A DNA stretch of 64,000 nucleotides from Streptomyces cavernae (GTDB lineage Bacteria > Actinomycetota > Actinomycetes > Streptomycetales > Streptomycetaceae): contig NZ_ML137708.1 in the NCBI RefSeq assembly GCF_004023625.1, positions 157,262-221,261 on the forward strand, written 5' to 3'. Numbering within the stretch: the first letter of the stretch is position 1; every line of letters begins with the position of its first letter. Shown here piece by piece: positions 18,146 through 28,585 of the stretch. A program made the translations under genes and the position numbers. Under the pieces are notes generated by a model that was given only the letters and a program-made list of their open reading frames with translations, was not told the origin of the DNA and ran no database searches.

Positions 18146-19113
18146 TCACCGGTAGGTGACGTCCAACTCGCTGTAACGGCAGTGCGTACCGTCCGGGCCG
18201 CTGCCCAGAGCGGTCGGCTCGGCGCCGGTGCTGTTTCCCCTGAACCGCTCGCAGACCGTCATGTCCCGCGGCGGTGCGCGTGCGGCGGACGACGGGAGAC
18301 CTCGATGGTGGTGCTCACCGCCTTCTCACCGGTGGCGGTGGGCCAGGCGCCGAACGCGGTTCCCGTTGAGCCGGAGTCGGTGGACGAGGACGCGCCGGAC
18401 CCGGTGGAGGCGGACGCGCTCGCCGTAGCGGACGCCTTGGCCCGGGCCGAGGCGGAGGTGGAGGCGGACGGGGACCCGGACACCGAGGCGGACGGGGACG
18501 CACCGGCCGTCCTCGACGCCGACGCCGACACCGACGGGGATGCGGCCGGTGCGGGCACCGCGTCGTGCTCAGCGGTCAGCGTCCAGCTCTTGCTGCTCGC
18601 CCTGTCGCAGGAGTTCTGCTGCGCCAAGGCGCCCTTGAGGTTCAGGCACTTGCCACTCTTGGCGTTGATCAGGTCGTAAGCGTTCGCCACGGCGCTGAGC
18701 CTCCACACCTGCGACGCACCGCCGTCACAGGTCTGCTGCTGCACCGCCTTGCCCGCCGAGACAGACGCGCCCTTCACGCCGGCGCACAGCCCGTCGGCCG
18801 CGGAATTCACCGTGAACCCGCCGTCGGTGTCGGCCAGTTGCCACATCTGCCCGGCGGAGGGGTCCCCGCAGGCCGCCGCCGCCAGCTGGGCGCCGCTCGC
18901 CGCACCGCTCCCCGCGGCCGTCAGGCAGGTGCTGTCGGCGGCGTTCACCAGCCGGTACGTTCCCGCGTCCGGCCCCGAGGCGGAGGCCGTCATCAGCACA
19001 CCGCCGGCGATCCCGCCACCGATGAGGGCCGTCACCGGCGTGCCGATCAGAACTCCCCGGCGCCGGTTCGGTCTTCTGCGCCGTGACCTGCGCAGCGCTG
19101 CTCTGCCGCTCAC
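18146..19113 (-). pseudogene. RICIN-pectate lyase (PL3-like) fusion with the catalytic core deleted
   Basis: From the GTG at 19113 the open frame encodes a membrane anchor or signal (VLIGTPVTALIGGG region), a RICIN carbohydrate-binding domain with QVW/MWQ motifs (about residues 50-175) and a Ser/Ala linker. It then gives the first strand of a PL3 pectate lyase (FGAWPTATGEKAVSTTIEVS) and stops at 18259 after a frame change. In another frame at 18146-18265 the exact lyase C-terminus follows: TVCERFRGNSTGAEP, then GSGPDGTHCRYS and DVTYR. About 180 residues carrying the active site are missing, so an internal deletion with frame change has inactivated the enzyme. A secreted lectin-like product is still possible. 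Confidence 0.75.
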
Positions 19114-19575
19114 GTCGTCACTCTCGTTCGAAAGATCTGGGTGCCCGTCTGTCGCCACCGGTCGAAGGAGGGTTGCCGTCGTGGCCGGAATTCTTCGGCC
19201 GGGGCCACGGCCTCTGCCGGCTCCTCCCCGCCGACACCCGGCGCACGAGCCCTCGGGCCTCGGCCCTCGGCACCCGGCACCCCGCACCCCGCACCCGGCA
19301 CCCCGCACCCCGCACCCCGCACCCCGCACCCATGATCATCACCCGGCGCGCCCGGGGGGTCGCTGTCGGGCGTACGCAATCCCCCGATCCGGTGGCCAAC
19401 CACTCCCGAGCGAATCGAACGCCATGTCACGCGCCGGTGCGTCAACGGCCCCTAGGGATCCAGCATGAGGGTCGAACTTTCGTCCGAGAATTCGCCCGTT
19501 CCATCCCGTGACGCCTCTCCCATCAGGCGCGTTCTTGAGACACCGCGTTCATCACCGCCCCCTGAGGAGGAGACC
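19114..19575. other. Spacer with heptad repeats
   Basis: It separates the leftward RICIN gene from the rightward small-peptide/ABC operon and should hold both promoters. Apart from the heptad array at 19269-19331 I see no gene. An ATG at 19465 is in frame with the small peptide start at 19576, but codon usage before 19576 is not coding-like. Confidence 0.5.
19269..19331. repeat. Nine tandem GC-rich heptads
   Basis: Nine uninterrupted heptads of the type CGCACCC or GGCACCC. A related seven-unit array lies at 33081-33129. Confidence 0.85.
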
Positions 19576-19719
19576 ATGACCCCCGTCCCCGTCCCCACCA
19601 CTCTTCATCTTGCGTTCGACAAGCCCGCACACATCTCTGTGTCTGCCGTGCGTCCCCTTGACGCCCCCGTCGCTCAGGGGCCGGATTCATCACACGGGGC
19701 ACCGAGGTGGGGCGCATGA
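19576..19719 (+). CDS. Small peptide, possible precursor, translationally coupled to an ABC exporter
   Basis: This 47-residue open frame starts at an ATG with an excellent GAGGAGGAG site 4 nt upstream (MTPVPVPTTLHLAFDKPAHI) and ends GAPRWGA. Its TGA overlaps the ATG of the ABC transporter (ATGA at 19716-19719). Codon usage is less G/C-biased than in neighbours. It has no signal peptide or membrane helix. A short hydrophilic peptide with its own strong ribosome binding site directly before an exporter fits a ribosomally made peptide precursor or a coupling leader; no modification enzyme is adjacent, and I recognise no family. That it is a gene is supported; its function is unknown. Confidence 0.55.
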   Translation: MTPVPVPTTLHLAFDKPAHISVSAVRPLDAPVAQGPDSSHGAPRWGA

Positions 19720-21647
19720 AACGTGACACCGTACCGGCGCAGGCGGCACCGTCGGACAGTCAGTCGCTCGAGTCGGCCGCGCCACGGCACTCAGCCCCGC
19801 CGCCGCCCCCTCCCGCCGAGTTCGGCTTCTCTGGGCTGCACGCCAAGAACCCGCTGGGTGAGGCCACGTTCGGCGCCATGTGCGCCCGGATCCCGGGTGT
19901 ACTCGGGCGGATCGCCAGGATGGCGTGGTCCATCGACCCGCGGGCCGTCGTCCTGCTGCTGGCCTGCCAGGTGCTCACCGGCGCGGCCGCGGCGGTGGTG
20001 CTGTCCGCAACGGCGGACGCCATGGGGCATCTGCTGGCGGACGGCCGGGTCGCGGAGCGGCTGCGGGCGGCGCTTCCCGCCCTGCTGGTCATCACCGTGG
20101 CCGTGGCGGTCGGCCGGACCGCGACCGCGTTCGCCTCGTACGCGAACGGCCGGATCACTCCCCCGCTGACGACCGCGGCCGACACCGCGCTGGTCGCCGC
20201 GGTGTGCCGGGTGGAGGCGACCGCCTACGCCGAGGACGGCTTCGCCGACCGGCAGGAGGCCGCCGAGATGGGGGTGGTACGCAGTCACTTCATGGTGCAG
20301 GACGCCACCCGGTTCACCTCAGCCCTGGTACGCATGGTGACGGCGAGCGGAGTGCTGACGGTGCTGCACCCGCTGATGCTGCCGCTGCTGCTGTTGGCCG
20401 TGGTGCCCGCGGGGGTGGGGGCGATGCTGTCGGCGAAGGTCGACTACGAGACCCACTACGCCAATGTCGGCGACCGCAACATCCGGCACATGATGCGCTG
20501 GTGGTCGACCACGTCGAAGTACGGCGACGAGGTCCGCGCCAACGGCATGACCGGCTATCTGCTGTTCTGGTACCGGTCGGTGTCCGAGCGCATCGACCGC
20601 CGCACGCTGACGGCGGCACCGCGGATGCTGCGGATCGTGCTCGTCACCTCGGCGATCGGCGGAGCCTTCCTGCTGGCCACCTGGGCGGTGCTGGCCTGGC
20701 TCGCGACCACGGGCAGGGTTCCCATGTCGATCGCCGCGACCGCCGTCGTCGCCGTGCAGACCACCCTGGCCGCGCTCAACCAGGTCGTCATCCACGGGGC
20801 GGCGATGTTCCACACGTCGCTGTACCTCGCCGACATGCGGTCGTTCCTCGACCTGGCGGCCGAACGAGCCCACAGCGAGCGGGAGTTGAGGGTGCCCGGG
20901 CCGGTGCGGGAGATCCGGTTGGACGACGTCGGCTACCAGTACCCCGGCAAGGCGACACCGGCGGTCGACGGTGTCAGTCTCACCCTGCGGCGCGGAAAGA
21001 TCTACGCGGTGGTGGGTGAGAACGGTTCGGGCAAGTCCACGCTGACCCGGCTGATCACCCGTATCTACCCGGCCGGACGGGGCACGGTGACCTGGGACGG
21101 ACTCGATCTCGCCGGCGTCGCACCCGAGAGCGTCTGGGAGCACACGGGCCTGGTGCCGCAGACGTTCGCGCAGTGGCCGTTGCGCACCAGGGAGAACGTC
21201 ACCCTGGGGCAGCCGCGCACGTACGACGACGTCGCGGTGTGGGAGGCGCTGGAGGCGGTCGGCATGCGTGAGGCGGTCGAGGAACTGCCGCGCGGACTGG
21301 ACACGTTGCTGGCCCGCGAACTGTTCGGCGGGACCGAGCTGTCCGGGGGCCAGTGGCAGCGCCTGGCCTGCTCCCGCGCCTTCTACCGGCGTCCCGCCCT
21401 GCTCATCCTCGACGAGCCGACCTCGCAGATGGACGCCCGGGGTGAACACGCGATCCTGGAACGGATCAAGGCTATCGCCGCCGACCGGATTACCGTGGTG
21501 ATCACCCACCAGTTGGAGAACACCCGCCTCGCCGACGAGATCGTCGTCCTGAAACACGGCCGGATCGTCGAGCTCGGACACTACGACGAACTGGCCGACG
21601 CGGGGGGCTTGTTCGCGGAACTCCTGGCACTGTCCAAGGACCGCTGA
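19716..21647 (+). CDS. ABC exporter, fused membrane and ATPase domains
   Basis: This protein of about 643 residues begins with a Pro-rich N-terminus (APPPPPPAEFGFSG), then a six-helix exporter domain and an ATPase with Walker A GENGSGKST, signature LSGGQWQRLACSRAF and Walker B LLILDEPTSQMD. I chose the ATG at 19716, which overlaps the stop of the preceding peptide gene; a GTG at 19707 is an alternative. The membrane part diverges from common drug exporters, and the layout recalls exporters encoded with peptide natural products. The substrate may be the upstream peptide or a derivative, which is inference. It is followed by a strong terminator. Confidence 0.9.
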   Translation: MKRDTVPAQAAPSDSQSLESAAPRHSAPPPPPPAEFGFSGLHAKNPLGEATFGAMCARIPGVLGRIARMAWSIDPRAVVLLLACQVLTGAAAAVVLSATADAMGHLLADGRVAERLRAALPALLVITVAVAVGRTATAFASYANGRITPPLTTAADTALVAAVCRVEATAYAEDGFADRQEAAEMGVVRSHFMVQDATRFTSALVRMVTASGVLTVLHPLMLPLLLLAVVPAGVGAMLSAKVDYETHYANVGDRNIRHMMRWWSTTSKYGDEVRANGMTGYLLFWYRSVSERIDRRTLTAAPRMLRIVLVTSAIGGAFLLATWAVLAWLATTGRVPMSIAATAVVAVQTTLAALNQVVIHGAAMFHTSLYLADMRSFLDLAAERAHSERELRVPGPVREIRLDDVGYQYPGKATPAVDGVSLTLRRGKIYAVVGENGSGKSTLTRLITRIYPAGRGTVTWDGLDLAGVAPESVWEHTGLVPQTFAQWPLRTRENVTLGQPRTYDDVAVWEALEAVGMREAVEELPRGLDTLLARELFGGTELSGGQWQRLACSRAFYRRPALLILDEPTSQMDARGEHAILERIKAIAADRITVVITHQLENTRLADEIVVLKHGRIVELGHYDELADAGGLFAELLALSKDR

Positions 21648-21653
21648 CCGGCG

Positions 21654-21684
21654 GGGTGCCGCACCCTCAGGGGGTGCGGCACCC
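21654..21684. terminator. Bidirectional hairpin terminator
   Basis: Perfect 13-bp stem GGGTGCCGCACCC with GGGTGCGGCACCC and a 5-nt loop, starting 7 bp after the ABC exporter stop and facing the convergent LLM gene. Confidence 0.75.
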
Positions 21685-21789
21685 GTCCGCGGCCCCAGAA
21701 GGCCTTGGAGTAACAGAACGGCACGGCCAATCTCGGCCGAGTGCTGCGCGCGACGCTGCTGCCGCGACCGCTTACCCCGGCGGCTCCCT

Positions 21790-22827
21790 TCAGCCGGACG
21801 CCCTCCAGCCCAGCGCGGGGCCCAGCTTGGTCGCGATGTCGGTGAGGATCTGCACGTAGTCCTCGTGCTCGAAGGTGAAGGGGAGCGCGAAGGCGACCTC
21901 GTCGGCCTCGCGGAACGCCGCGTGTGCGTAGAGGCGTTCGGCGATCTCGTCGGAGGTTCCGACGAGATCGGGGGCGAACAGCAACCGGGCCGGTCCCTGC
22001 GGGGTGGCCGTGCGTGGCGTGCGCTTCTGCGCGTAGGCCTCGTACTTGGCGCGTTGTTCCGGCGAGGCGCTGTCGGTGGGGATGACGACGAGTCCCTGGG
22101 AGACACGGGCGCGGTCGCCGTCCGGGTGGTTGGCGCGGAAGGCGCGGATGTGCGACAGCTGTATCTCGGCGAAGTCCTGGGAACCCCCGGCCTCTCCGGC
22201 TTCCTCGGCCTTCACGACGCTGCTGGTCAGCAGGTTCATCCCGTGCTCGCCGGCCCACCGGGCCGATCGCAGGCTGCCGCCGCCGTACCACATGCGCCGC
22301 CCCAGACCGGCGGAGTGCGGCTGGACGCGGTCCACGAACACTTCGAAGCCCTCGACTCCGCTGAAGTCCGTGGCCGGTTCACCGCGCACGAAGTCCAGCA
22401 GCCGACGTGCCCGGGCGTAGCCGAAGTCCTCGAAGTCGGCGGTGTCGGGGTGGAGCGCGCCCTTGACCCGGTCGTAGTGCATGGGTGGACCGACGCTGAT
22501 GCCCGGGTTGAGACGGCCCCCGGAGAGGATGTCGACCGTCGCCAGGTCCTCGGCGAGCCGCAACGGGTTCTCCCAGCCGAGGGGGATGACCGCGGTGCCC
22601 AGCTCGATGCGACGGGTGCGCTGTGAGGCAGCCGCCAGGACGGCGACGGGTGACGAGATGCCGTACTGCAGATGCCGGTGCCGCACCCACGCGCTGTCGA
22701 AACCCAGCCGCTCGCCCAGTTCGATGATGTCGAGGGTCGACTCGTGGCCCCGGCGGGGATCGGCCTCGTCGAACAGCCCGATGGTCAGGAAGCCCAGTTT
22801 CCGCAACGGCTCCGAGGTCTGTGGCAC
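21790..22827 (-). CDS. LLM class flavin-dependent oxidoreductase
   Basis: This 345-residue bacterial-luciferase-like monooxygenase starts at the GTG at 22827 (MPQTSEPLRKLGFLTIGLFD), which has GGGGGGT 6 nt upstream; the longer open frame is not coding-like. Typical features are FDSAWVRHRHLQYG near residue 42, TRRIELGTAVIPLGWENPLR near residue 70 and a LVGTSDEIAERL segment near the end that binds flavin in F420- or FMN-dependent members. The substrate is not predictable. It lies about 150 bp downstream of the UvrA-like gene on the same strand and may be co-transcribed. Confidence 0.9.
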   Translation of the reverse strand: MPQTSEPLRKLGFLTIGLFDEADPRRGHESTLDIIELGERLGFDSAWVRHRHLQYGISSPVAVLAAASQRTRRIELGTAVIPLGWENPLRLAEDLATVDILSGGRLNPGISVGPPMHYDRVKGALHPDTADFEDFGYARARRLLDFVRGEPATDFSGVEGFEVFVDRVQPHSAGLGRRMWYGGGSLRSARWAGEHGMNLLTSSVVKAEEAGEAGGSQDFAEIQLSHIRAFRANHPDGDRARVSQGLVVIPTDSASPEQRAKYEAYAQKRTPRTATPQGPARLLFAPDLVGTSDEIAERLYAHAAFREADEVAFALPFTFEHEDYVQILTDIATKLGPALGWRASG

Positions 22828-22976
22828 AGGACACCCCCCATCGTCGGCCGACGCGGCTGCCGAGCGCCGGTGCTGCGCCGATTCTGACAGGTGTGCGGAC
22901 GGTGGGTCCGACCGGACCGTCGGACCCACCCGTGCTCACACTGTCCGCGAGGGCGCACGCTGTCCGCGTGGCCCGG

Positions 22977-25304
<2,328 letters not shown>

Positions 25305-25348
25305 CCTGTCCTGGCTCATGGGCCTCAATCGTATCTTTGAACCTTGTA

Positions 25349-25440
25349 TTGAGACTTCTGCGGCTCTCGCCGTTCAGCCATGCCGTGAAGCCCAGTGATT
25401 CATGTACGAAGCGCCACCGAGTCAGGGTGTGAAGTCTCAA
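25349..25440. promoter_or_regulatory. Perfect 10-bp inverted repeat, arms 72 bp apart
   Basis: TTGAGACTTC at 25349-25358 and GAAGTCTCAA at 25431-25440 lie upstream of the UvrA-like gene. Paired sites of this kind can bind a repressor on both arms; the regulator is unknown. Confidence 0.35.
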
Positions 25441-25548
25441 ACGCAGTCGGCCGGATACGGCGTCCTCTCGCGGCTTCTTCGGCCGCGGTCACGCCTCTCC
25501 CTCGTTGACGCGAATCCGCTGTTTCACAGAATGCGCACAACGCCTGAC

Positions 25549-25574
25549 CGTAACTTTAAATCTCAAGCGTTACG
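25549..25574. promoter_or_regulatory. CGTAAC-N14-GTTACG palindrome upstream of the FAD oxidoreductase
   Basis: The 6-bp arms at 25549-25554 and 25569-25574 surround an A/T-rich centre 75 bp before the start codon, so the element probably overlaps the promoter and could be an operator. Confidence 0.4.
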
Positions 25575-25648
25575 CTCCTGGGTATCACGGAGCCGGCCCC
25601 ATCCGGCGTGATCCCTTCTTCCCAGCCCCCCACCTCGGGAGAACCGGC

Positions 25649-26755
25649 GTGTCCGACGGCGACGTTGTGGTGATCGGCGGCGGCTACGCCGGCGCCCGTC
25701 TGGCCAGGAAACTCGACGACCTCGCACGGGTCACCCTGGTGGACCGCAAAGAGGTCTTCTTCCACCGCATCGCCTCCCTGCGCGCGAGCGTCAACGGAGA
25801 GTGGACCACCGCGCCCCTCATCCCCTACGACCGTCTGCTGCGCAACGGACGCCGGGTCGTGGGCAAGGTCGTCCTGATCGACACCCGCGACCGTCAGGTC
25901 GTCCTGGCCACGGGCGAGCGGATCCCGTACGACGTCGTGGTGCTCGCCACCGGCGCCGACTACCCCGAGCCGGCGCGTTTCTCCGGCACGACTCCGGATG
26001 AGGCCACCAAGTCCTTCCGGCAGCACCAGGAGGGCATCGCCGCCTCGGACCACATCCTCGTGGTCGGCGGCGGTCCGTCCGGTGTCGAGCTCAGTGCCGA
26101 GATCCGGCTGGCCCGTCCGGACGCCCGGGTCACGCTGGCACATTCGGGCAAGTCACTGCTCCACTCGACCGGCAGCGCACGCGCGGGCCGGCTGGCCCGG
26201 TCCTGGCTTGAGGCGCGCGGAGTCGACGTACGGCTCGACTCGTTCATGTCGCCCGGCAGCGACTTCGGCACCTACCGCGACGCCCACGGCACGGTCATCG
26301 AGGCGGACCTGTCGTTCTGGGCCACGGGCACCACACCGAACACGCTGTGGCTGCGCCTGGCCGGCCACGGCGACTGGCTGAACGCGGCCGGTCATGTGAG
26401 GGTCGACCGGATGCTGCGGGTGCGGGGCCAGTCGGACGTGTACGCGATCGGGGACGTCAACGACGTCAGCGAGCCCAAGATCTCGCCCGCCGCCATGTCC
26501 CAGGCGGACACGGCCGCCCACAACATCCGTACGCACCTGCAGCGCCACGGCCGCCACCGCAGGGACCCCCGCGTGTACCGGCCGTTGCACCGAAACCCGC
26601 TGGCGGTGCCGTTCGGTCCGGACTCCGGGGTGACCGTGATCCCCACCCCCGGCGGCCCGCCCGTGGTGCTCGGCGGACGGGCCACCGCCGCGGTGAAGGC
26701 CAAGACGCTTTTCACCCCGTACATGAAGCGACAGCTCGGCTATCCGAAGCACTGA
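25649..26755 (+). CDS. NAD(P)/FAD-dependent oxidoreductase (NDH-2/AIF type)
   Basis: This 368-residue two-dinucleotide-binding-domain flavoprotein has the FAD motif VVVIGGGYAGARLARK near the N-terminus, the NAD(P) motif ILVVGGGPSGVELSAE near residue 165, an ATG motif (VVLATGADYP) and YAIGDVND near residue 268. It resembles type II NADH dehydrogenases and FSP1-like quinone reductases, so it may pass electrons from NAD(P)H to a quinone. The GTG at 25649 is chosen because GGGAGAAC lies 5 nt upstream. A 22-bp near-copy of its 3-prime end is repeated just downstream. Confidence 0.9.
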   Translation: MSDGDVVVIGGGYAGARLARKLDDLARVTLVDRKEVFFHRIASLRASVNGEWTTAPLIPYDRLLRNGRRVVGKVVLIDTRDRQVVLATGERIPYDVVVLATGADYPEPARFSGTTPDEATKSFRQHQEGIAASDHILVVGGGPSGVELSAEIRLARPDARVTLAHSGKSLLHSTGSARAGRLARSWLEARGVDVRLDSFMSPGSDFGTYRDAHGTVIEADLSFWATGTTPNTLWLRLAGHGDWLNAAGHVRVDRMLRVRGQSDVYAIGDVNDVSEPKISPAAMSQADTAAHNIRTHLQRHGRHRRDPRVYRPLHRNPLAVPFGPDSGVTVIPTPGGPPVVLGGRATAAVKAKTLFTPYMKRQLGYPKH

Positions 26756-26802
26756 TCACGTCAGCTGAGCGGCAGCTGGGCTCGGCTGTCCGAAGCACTG
26801 AT
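26735..26802. repeat. Duplicated 22-bp gene end
   Basis: CTCGGCTATCCGAAGCACTG plus AT (26735-26756), the last codons of the oxidoreductase, recurs at 26781-26802 with one change. It looks like a small local duplication. Confidence 0.7.
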
Positions 26803-26804
26803 GC

Positions 26805-27368
26805 CTAGACCACGAACACGGCCCGCTCCCGGGCGGCTCGGACCGCGGCGGTCAGGCTCGCGATGTCATACGCCCCTTGGTGGCGCCGTCCGTTGACGAA
26901 GAAGGTCGGCGTACCTGACACCCCGCTGAGGTCGGCGGAATCGACGTCCTCGGCCACCTTCGCCGCGCCGGAGCGGGTCCGCAGGGCCTTGTGGAACCCT
27001 TCGACGTCGAGTCCGGCCTCTTCCGCGTAGCGCAGCAGATCGGTGACCTGAAGGGCACCCTGGTGTTCGAGCAACAGGTCGTGCATCTCCCAGTACGCCC
27101 CCTGCTCCCCCGCGGCCTCGGCGGCCTCGGCGGCGAGCTGCGCGTGGGGGTGGACGTCGCCCAGCGGCAGATGGCGCCAGACGTAGCGCACGTCGCCGTA
27201 GTCCGCCAGCAGTTCCCGCATCACCGGCTCGGCCCGCCCGCAGTACGGGATGCGCGAACGGCGGTGCCGCGCCCGGGTGTCGCCCGGGTCCGGCACCGCC
27301 GTCCGCGGTGTCAGGCACTGGGACTGCCCGGAGAACCCTGCACCTGGTGCCAGGGGCGACGCGCTCAT
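26805..27368 (-). CDS. DsbA-like thioredoxin-fold protein lacking the first active-site Cys
   Basis: This 187-residue protein matches the DsbA-family domain found alone or fused to NhaA antiporters ([16 protein letters not shown], then [20 protein letters not shown] with the cis-Pro loop). In relatives the active site follows a beta strand ending in FECPYCG; here the residues before PYCGRAEP read RSRI, and the strand is absent, so the CxxC motif has lost its nucleophilic Cys. The first 35 residues are not family-like and contain many Arg. The ATG at 27368 has GGGAGATC upstream, so it may still be translated, but disulfide exchange is unlikely. Confidence 0.7.
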   Translation of the reverse strand: MSASPLAPGAGFSGQSQCLTPRTAVPDPGDTRARHRRSRIPYCGRAEPVMRELLADYGDVRYVWRHLPLGDVHPHAQLAAEAAEAAGEQGAYWEMHDLLLEHQGALQVTDLLRYAEEAGLDVEGFHKALRTRSGAAKVAEDVDSADLSGVSGTPTFFVNGRRHQGAYDIASLTAAVRAARERAVFVV

Positions 27369-27841
27369 CTCGGGGATCTCCCGTCCTGCCCGGTTCGACC
27401 GTCAGGCGGTCCATCGTAGGCCGGTCGCCTCCGTGTCCTCGCGGGGTTCCGGCGGGCCGGCCCTGAGGACCCGGTCGAGGGCGCGGGAACGGGCGATGGG
27501 CTGATCGGAACGGGCGATGAGCTGATCCCCACTCAGCCCCGGGCCTGCCGTGCCGTTCGGACCGTTCCTCACCCGTTCGGCGGAACGCTCCGAGTGCCGT
27601 GCGGCGGGGCGTCTGCGCGGCAAACCACCGCGCAGGGCACCAGCGCCCTGAGGACGTCCGGAATGCCCGGACTTAACATCTTTGTGGGTACCGGGGCGAC
27701 CGTCCCGCGGCCCGCTGAACGCGAGACGTCATCGAGACCGCCACTACGTCGGGGGCGGGGACGACCACTACGCCGGGGGCGGAGACGACCGCGAGCACCA
27801 CCGCTCGCGGCCAGCACTCGATTCCGAAGGGGTCGACCTGC
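27369..27841. other. Spacer without a recognised gene
   Basis: Between the divergent DsbA-like and DUF4389 genes. It contains a direct repeat (GGAACGGGCGATG units near 27487 and 27508) and a second one around 27740-27790 (CCACTACG plus a GGGGGCGG-rich tail). No protein frame has family character. Confidence 0.5.
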
Positions 27842-28486
27842 ATGAGTACCGAAGCAGCGCGCGCGATTCACCCGGCCCGGTTGACCGCCGGCCTCGATGC
27901 GGGGCTCTCCCGCTGGCTGTGGCTGGTGAAATGGCTGCTCGCCATCCCCCACCACATCATCCTGGCTTTCCTGTGGCTGGGTTTCCTGTGCGTGACGATC
28001 GTGGCGTTCTTCGCGATCCTCTTCACGGGCCGTTACCCGCGCGCCCTCTTCGACTTCAACGTCGGCGTGCTGCGCTGGAACTGGCGGGTCGCGTACTACG
28101 CGTACGCCCTGGGCACCGACCGCTACCCGCCCTTCACGCTCGCCGACGTCCCCGACTACCCGGCGCACTTGGACGTGGCCTACCCGGCACAACTCTCGCG
28201 CGGTCTCGTCCTGGTGAAGTGGTGGCTGCTGGCCATCCCTCACTTCCTGGTCCTGGGCATCTTCCTGGGCGGCTACCAGGTGTCGTGGGGCCTGATCGGG
28301 ATGCTGGGACTGTTCGCGGGAATCGCGCTGCTCTTCACCGGCGTCTATCCGCCCGGCATCTTCGACCTGTTGCTGGGCCTGAACCGGTGGGTGCTGCGGG
28401 TGATCGCCTACGCGGGCCTGCTCACCGACGATTACCCCCCGTTCCGGCTCGACCAGGGCGGTCGGGAGCCGATGCCTCGGCCCTGA
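27842..28486 (+). CDS. DUF4389 membrane protein
   Basis: This 214-residue protein has two copies of the DUF4389 pattern: WLWLVKWLLAIPHHIILAFL with ILFTGRYPRALFDFNVGVLR in the first half, and VKWWLLAIPHFLVLGIFLGG with LLFTGVYPPGIFDLLLGLNR in the second. Each repeat gives two membrane helices followed by a short amphipathic segment ending in YPPF. AAGGGG precedes the ATG. Function of the family is unknown. It is convergent with the HTH/flavin-binding gene, with a tandem duplication and hairpin between them. Confidence 0.85.
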   Translation: MSTEAARAIHPARLTAGLDAGLSRWLWLVKWLLAIPHHIILAFLWLGFLCVTIVAFFAILFTGRYPRALFDFNVGVLRWNWRVAYYAYALGTDRYPPFTLADVPDYPAHLDVAYPAQLSRGLVLVKWWLLAIPHFLVLGIFLGGYQVSWGLIGMLGLFAGIALLFTGVYPPGIFDLLLGLNRWVLRVIAYAGLLTDDYPPFRLDQGGREPMPRP

Positions 28487-28487
28487 C

Positions 28488-28567
28488 CGCAGTGCGGGGC
28501 TGCGCACCGCTGTACGGGGCCGCGCACCGCAGTGCGGGGCTGCGCACCGCTGTACGGGGCCGCGCAC
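28488..28567. repeat. Perfect tandem duplication of 40 bp
   Basis: Two identical 40-nt units (28488-28527 and 28528-28567), each beginning CGCAGTGCGGGGCTGCGCAC, lie just after the DUF4389 stop codon. Identity of the copies suggests recent origin. Confidence 0.85.
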
Positions 28568-28581
28568 CACCGTGCGCGGCC
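28558..28581. terminator. Hairpin between convergent genes
   Basis: GGCCGCGCAC and GTGCGCGGCC form a perfect 10-bp stem with a 4-nt loop, overlapping the end of the tandem duplication. Confidence 0.6.
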
Positions 28582-28585
28582 CCGC

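Larger units (their letters stand above)
25305..25648. other. Divergent promoter region with inverted repeats
   Basis: This 344-bp spacer between the UvrA-like and FAD oxidoreductase genes is less GC-rich than the surroundings and carries the two inverted repeats listed separately. No gene is visible, and no TetR-like regulator is encoded next to it. Confidence 0.6.
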
